From Stratiolaelaps scimitus (taxonomy: Eukaryota; Arthropoda; Arachnida; Mesostigmata; Laelapidae): 64,000 nucleotides of DNA. This document shows positions 60,280 through 64,000 of the stretch, one piece after another. Under the pieces are notes generated by a model. That model had not been told where the DNA came from and made no database searches. It worked only from the letters and a program-made list of their open reading frames with translations. The stretch is taken from assembly GCA_019614645.1 (NCBI GenBank), contig JABWDB010000047.1:2046001-2110000 (forward strand), read 5' to 3'. The translations under genes and the position numbers were made by a program. How positions within the stretch are numbered: the first letter of the stretch is position 1; every line of letters starts with the position of its first letter.

Positions 60280-62710
60280 GTTCCGTAGATTTCTCTTTCT
60301 ATGGAACCTGTAAAATGAACAGAATAAAAGCCCAGTGTATAGAATCTGAAACTGAATTATTTTACCGTCTTTAACAGATTACCGGCCTCGTAGTGTCGAC
60401 ACTTTCCCGCTGAACCTATACTATACACACGATTTATAAACCAGCAGCAAAACAGCTCAGACGTTCACTTTGATTGCATACGATTATCAGTCGTCGACAT
60501 AAAAGTTAATGTCAGCCCTCTACAGGAGTTTTTGCTCTTGACTGGCTGACTCATAGGGACTATGGTAAGACGTGCTTCTGATAATTAATAATTATAATAG
60601 TAATATCATATCTTGCTATGTCGGTCATCATCAACGCAGAACGGGTTTAACGGTTGAATAGCTTTAATATCTCGCCGATCGTCTGACATTTGAGCTTAAC
60701 TGTCGCGCCGCCCAATCACAACATGAATGTTTGCAAGACTGTCCTCGCCCATCAATAACCGTCCGAATATACAATACATGTGTTATTCACAAGAAGACGA
60801 CATCGATTAGAACGCAAATTTATTTTTCCACATCCAATTTTGCTCTCTCGATAGACATAAGAATGCATTCTGTGGACGTTCAAGTCTTGAAAGTGATGTG
60901 GGCGTTGTTTGACACGGATTTGATGTGTTTATGTCTATGCTGGGTTGCAGCTTGCGGGCCAGTGAAAAGCCCGGTTTACTAAACAGCACTACACAGGAGA
61001 GGAACATTTGTTTTAAGGAGCCTGCTACAATGTCCGCGAAAACCGCCGTTACTTTTAAGCATATGGGATTATTTTTCTGTTAACGTTTCTGTTACTAGGC
61101 GTTAATCAGGGAGGCTGATAAAGAGGCCAAAACCCAATCAGTACGAATCTCCGCTACGAATCGTTGCGGACGCACCCCACTTGGGCGTGCCGTGATATGG
61201 GAGACAGCTTAGGCATGGTCCCCAAGACATTTTCCACGTAGTCACTTCAAGACGGTGTTATCCATTCGAGTTTGAGCTGATATTGTACAGTATCGTAGGT
61301 TTTGTCTGGTACCCAATTCTGCACCAACTGGGAAACTGTCATTTTCTTAAAACATCACGTAGCCTCTATTATGATTGCCCTCTGAGGAAACGCCGCAATT
61401 GAGAACAATGCTATTATACTTCCCCTGCTGGGTAGGGTCTAAGGCATATGAATATCTAGTGTAGCTTCCGATGGTACTTTTATAATTTCAAATCTGATAG
61501 AGTAGCGCAGCCGATACCTGCCAGTTCGTACCTTAGTGCAACCATATTCGCTGGGTGGTTTCCTTTACTGAAAAACAAATGGCACAGTCCCAGATCTCGG
61601 ATCCCCAACTGGAGATTTTCTCTGTTTTTTTTCTATCACTTCGTATTCTGAGTGCTTTGATTTAGACGTACGCCATTGAAAAACTACGTGACCTGTATTG
61701 ACAACTTATCTGACTCAAGCGGCAGTGTTGTCTAACGGATGGACCAAGGCCAGCGTTTCGCTTGACAGGAATCGAACTTCATTCTTAAAAGAATTACGTA
61801 TTCAATTCCGTAAGTCACTTGACCTTTTTTTTTTTATTTAAAAAGGGGGGGTGTTGGCATGCTAATGCACCCCAACACCATGGCCGCCCCCCCTTATGGA
61901 ACTGTTGACGATGTTTAACAGCACCACCCTTCCCGGTATCGCCCGGACCGTGACAGCGACTAAAGTACACTCAGGTAGTTCAATTCAACTGAACACAATA
62001 GGTCTATATTGTTTTCTTTGATACGGGCAACAATCGTAGGCCGTGCTTAATACACAACAGCGATATTCACTTACCTTGCAATGTTTCCCAAATTATGCGT
62101 GATAGAACACCCCGAGAACCCGGCCGCATAAAGTTCACGGATGCTATCATACTTCCGCAAGAGAGTTTTTGCAGTTTGAAACATCACAGTTTGACTATTC
62201 CACCTATCAGGCACGACGATGCTAATCAAGTAGTCTCACTGCAACACTAACGGAATTTTGACAATAGGGAACATGCAAGGGCAACCATTTCAGCAAGGCC
62301 TTACATAGCATCCGCTGATCACGTGGCACGAATAGGGGCAGCAGGCCACACTTATTCAGAAGTGATTAGCCCTTATTATAATTATAAACACTACACGCTC
62401 TTTGTTCGTTTCGGGTTTGAAGGCAAAGTATGCGCAACAGTGGTTTCTTTGATCTCGCTAAGCTCCAACGATGACGGACTTCATTATAAAGGGGCTCGTC
62501 AACACTGAAGCACAAAAGTTGAGCGAGTTTTAGCCGCCTGTAAAAGAGAGTTTGAAGTATATGAGTGGCAAACGAGACCAAAGCAAAGAAACCACTCGGA
62601 TGAGTAAGGTCATTTAATGGCTTCATTTCCTTGGCCTGCTATGTTGCTTATAACTTTTTTTTGAGATACTCGACATGTGTCACGGGCCACAGCGTATCAC
62701 TTGTCGATTG
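60280..62710. other. Unassigned stretch
   Basis: No recognisable gene. Near 61725-61785 a weak tRNA-like pattern (TGTTGTCTAACGG ... GAATCGAAC) is present. A G/C-run foldback lies at 61841-61896. Confidence 0.4.
61841..61896. repeat. G-run/C-run foldback
   Basis: GGGGGGGTGTTGG on the left pairs with CCAACACC and, after an 8-nt bulge, a run of seven C on the right. It may be a transposon relic or an unusual secondary structure. Confidence 0.5.
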
Positions 62711-62917
62711 TCAAAGTTTATTCCTTGTGGGCAGACGTGCCTCCGTGCGGGCCTTTGATGTCTCGAATGTGTTAAATGTGACTTTGTTGATAGCAACTTC
62801 CAGCAAGAAGTAGACCGCAAGGGCGACGAAGGTTGCAGGTGAACTGAGTAGGCTCATGCCGAACATGAAGGGAGCGAAGAGTGAGAAACTAGACACAGCA
62901 TCCTGATGTCGATCCAT
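62711..62917 (-). CDS. Small open frame with a possible membrane segment, doubtful
   Basis: 68 codons from the ATG at 62917. Residues ~10-45 are strongly hydrophobic (SLFAPFMFGMSLL, FVALAVYFLLEVAI) and could form one or two membrane helices. No family recognised and no promoter or splice context, so it may be a chance frame. Confidence 0.15.
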   Translation of the reverse strand: MDRHQDAVSSFSLFAPFMFGMSLLSSPATFVALAVYFLLEVAINKVTFNTFETSKARTEARLPTRNKL

Positions 62918-63400
62918 CAGTTCATACTTATGTTTAATTCACCCGTACGGTTATCCCGAAAGCGCCGAGCTGCTATTTATTAGCATAATACCTATCAGCG
63001 GTTTATGAGTAAGCAAACAATTCCCTAAGTCACTTAGGACGATGAGTTCACGTATGAACGATTGATTTAAGCGCAGCGTGTTCAGCTTATCGAGAACGAC
63101 AAACAATCCGATCAATTCCAATATTCTGGCTTAGATATCATCGTAACGGTCAAAAACCGAAAAACGACACCGTAACCCGTCATGAAGCCACTGTTCAATA
63201 CAAAATTTTGGAAGAGTGTTTGCTGGTTCGTAAAAGGTCTACTTCCGATTATTCCAAAAAGACGTACGCGCATAACCTTCACGGATCACCCGCTATAAGT
63301 GGTAAGGATAGACGAAGCCACTCGAGGCCTTGAGACCCCTGATACATCTAAGCGTATGTCTACTGGAGAGCAAATAGCTGTGTATATTTTGCAAGCTCAC

Positions 63401-63600
63401 CTTTTCTCATCGTCGTCGCTGTTGCTTTTGCCACTGCCAGACACCGTTTTTATTGTCTCGGGTGATCGAGTGTCGGGAACACAGGAAGGCAAACCTCGAC
63501 GACAACTTGCAACTTCGATGGCACACAGCCAAACAGGCTCGCCGAAAGGCCACAGCGATTTGTGGGGTTTTTGCGCTTGGGCTGAGCCCACCAGCCTCAT
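63401..63600 (-). CDS. Possible exon with strong donor site
   Basis: A minus-strand frame ends SGSGKSNSDDDEK at AAAAG|GTGAGC (exon end 63401), a good donor. A pyrimidine-rich stretch near 63490 could supply an acceptor, so only the last ~55-90 nt may be exon. Gly/Ser/Asp-rich sequence of this type is common in linkers. No family can be named. Confidence 0.15.
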
Positions 63601-64000
63601 TGCCTCACGATGAGCACTTTTTGTCCAGTGATAAGGCGTTTCTAGCTATCATCATGTTTGCTCACGCTGCTTCCATTCTCTTCGCCTAACCCTGAATCCC
63701 TTGCGGTACGCACGCCTTCATTTAGCGTATGGTGTATGGCAGTTTCAAGGTATGTCTCCCTGAGACACGAAGCTTCGTATTAACGTCAGTCCCCTTCTAA
63801 CTATCTAAATAACGACTAAGGATAGTACAGACGCATGCCAGGACGCATTTGAAGAAGTATATCTATTACACAATCAAGGCTGCTGCCTTGAACCGTCAAG
63901 AGGTATTCGAATATGGTCATCTTAGGCTGTCAAAGTGTTTGGTAGTGTTCCCACCGCTGGTCCATCTGTCTCCTTTAGGCAAGTCCATTTACTAGACCCA

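Noticed and set aside
61725..61785. tRNA-like pattern with A- and B-box-like blocks
   Set aside because: Blocks are imperfect and stems cannot be drawn; noted only as a possible SINE relic.
1..64000. CRISPR arrays, operons, riboswitches, rRNA genes
   Set aside because: No regularly spaced repeats, no bacterial gene organisation and no rRNA-like sequence were seen; the window is eukaryotic.

Overview
The window reads as gene-poor eukaryotic (arthropod) nuclear DNA. It is moderately AT-rich, full of TA/AT microsatellites, with large introns and many decayed transposons and no bacterial operon structure. The one gene that can be rebuilt with confidence encodes a muscle protein 20/transgelin-type calponin. 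It lies on the minus strand as four coding exons between 29126 and 42544, with introns of 2.6-5.7 kb, and encodes 186 aa. The protein type, the low gene density and the mix of Tc1, mariner and R1-like relics fit a chelicerate such as a parasitiform mite. The species assignment is inference only.

Layout. 0.2-2.1 kb: a dead Tc1-like transposon with unusually long (~365 bp) inverted repeats, one of which carries a retroposon tail. 2.1-15.9 kb: no recognisable gene; microsatellites, hairpins, a second retroposon tail (8.3 kb) and a tRNA-like relic (14.85 kb). 15.94-17.17 kb: a complete but dead mariner with clean 30-bp TIRs and a TA target duplication. 17.8-18.5 kb: a minus-strand R1-type reverse transcriptase fragment. 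20.2-21.2 kb: a CpG-rich, CT-rich segment that looks like a promoter/5' exon, with a possible first coding exon at 21039. 23.10-24.22 kb: a second, different Tc1/mariner-superfamily element on the minus strand, again with TIRs and TA duplication. 24.2-28.7 kb: nothing recognised.

28.7-42.7 kb is the Mp20/calponin gene. Exon 1 (42494-42544) gives the N-terminus, exon 2 (36647-36771) and exon 3 (33823-34027) the calponin-homology domain, and exon 4 (29126-29305) the C-terminus with a single calponin-type repeat. Reading frame, splice sites and intron phases all agree. Its third intron holds two very short retroposon insertions, each flanked by a perfect 13-bp duplication. 43-47 kb has GC-rich, exon-like and CpG-rich islands that may be promoters or 5' exons. 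At 51.9-52.6 kb two minus-strand exon-like segments join in phase and may be the 3' end of an unidentified gene. 59.4-60.3 kb holds an odd cluster of a 33-bp direct repeat and a ~110-bp inverted repeat. The remainder is intergenic or unrecognised.

The most interesting pattern is a dispersed family of at least five tiny retroposon tails (1.9, 8.3, 29.8, 31.6 and 51.8 kb). They share a conserved 3' motif ending in a hairpin and a short A-run. In one copy the hairpin has a different sequence but still pairs perfectly, which suggests selection on RNA structure.
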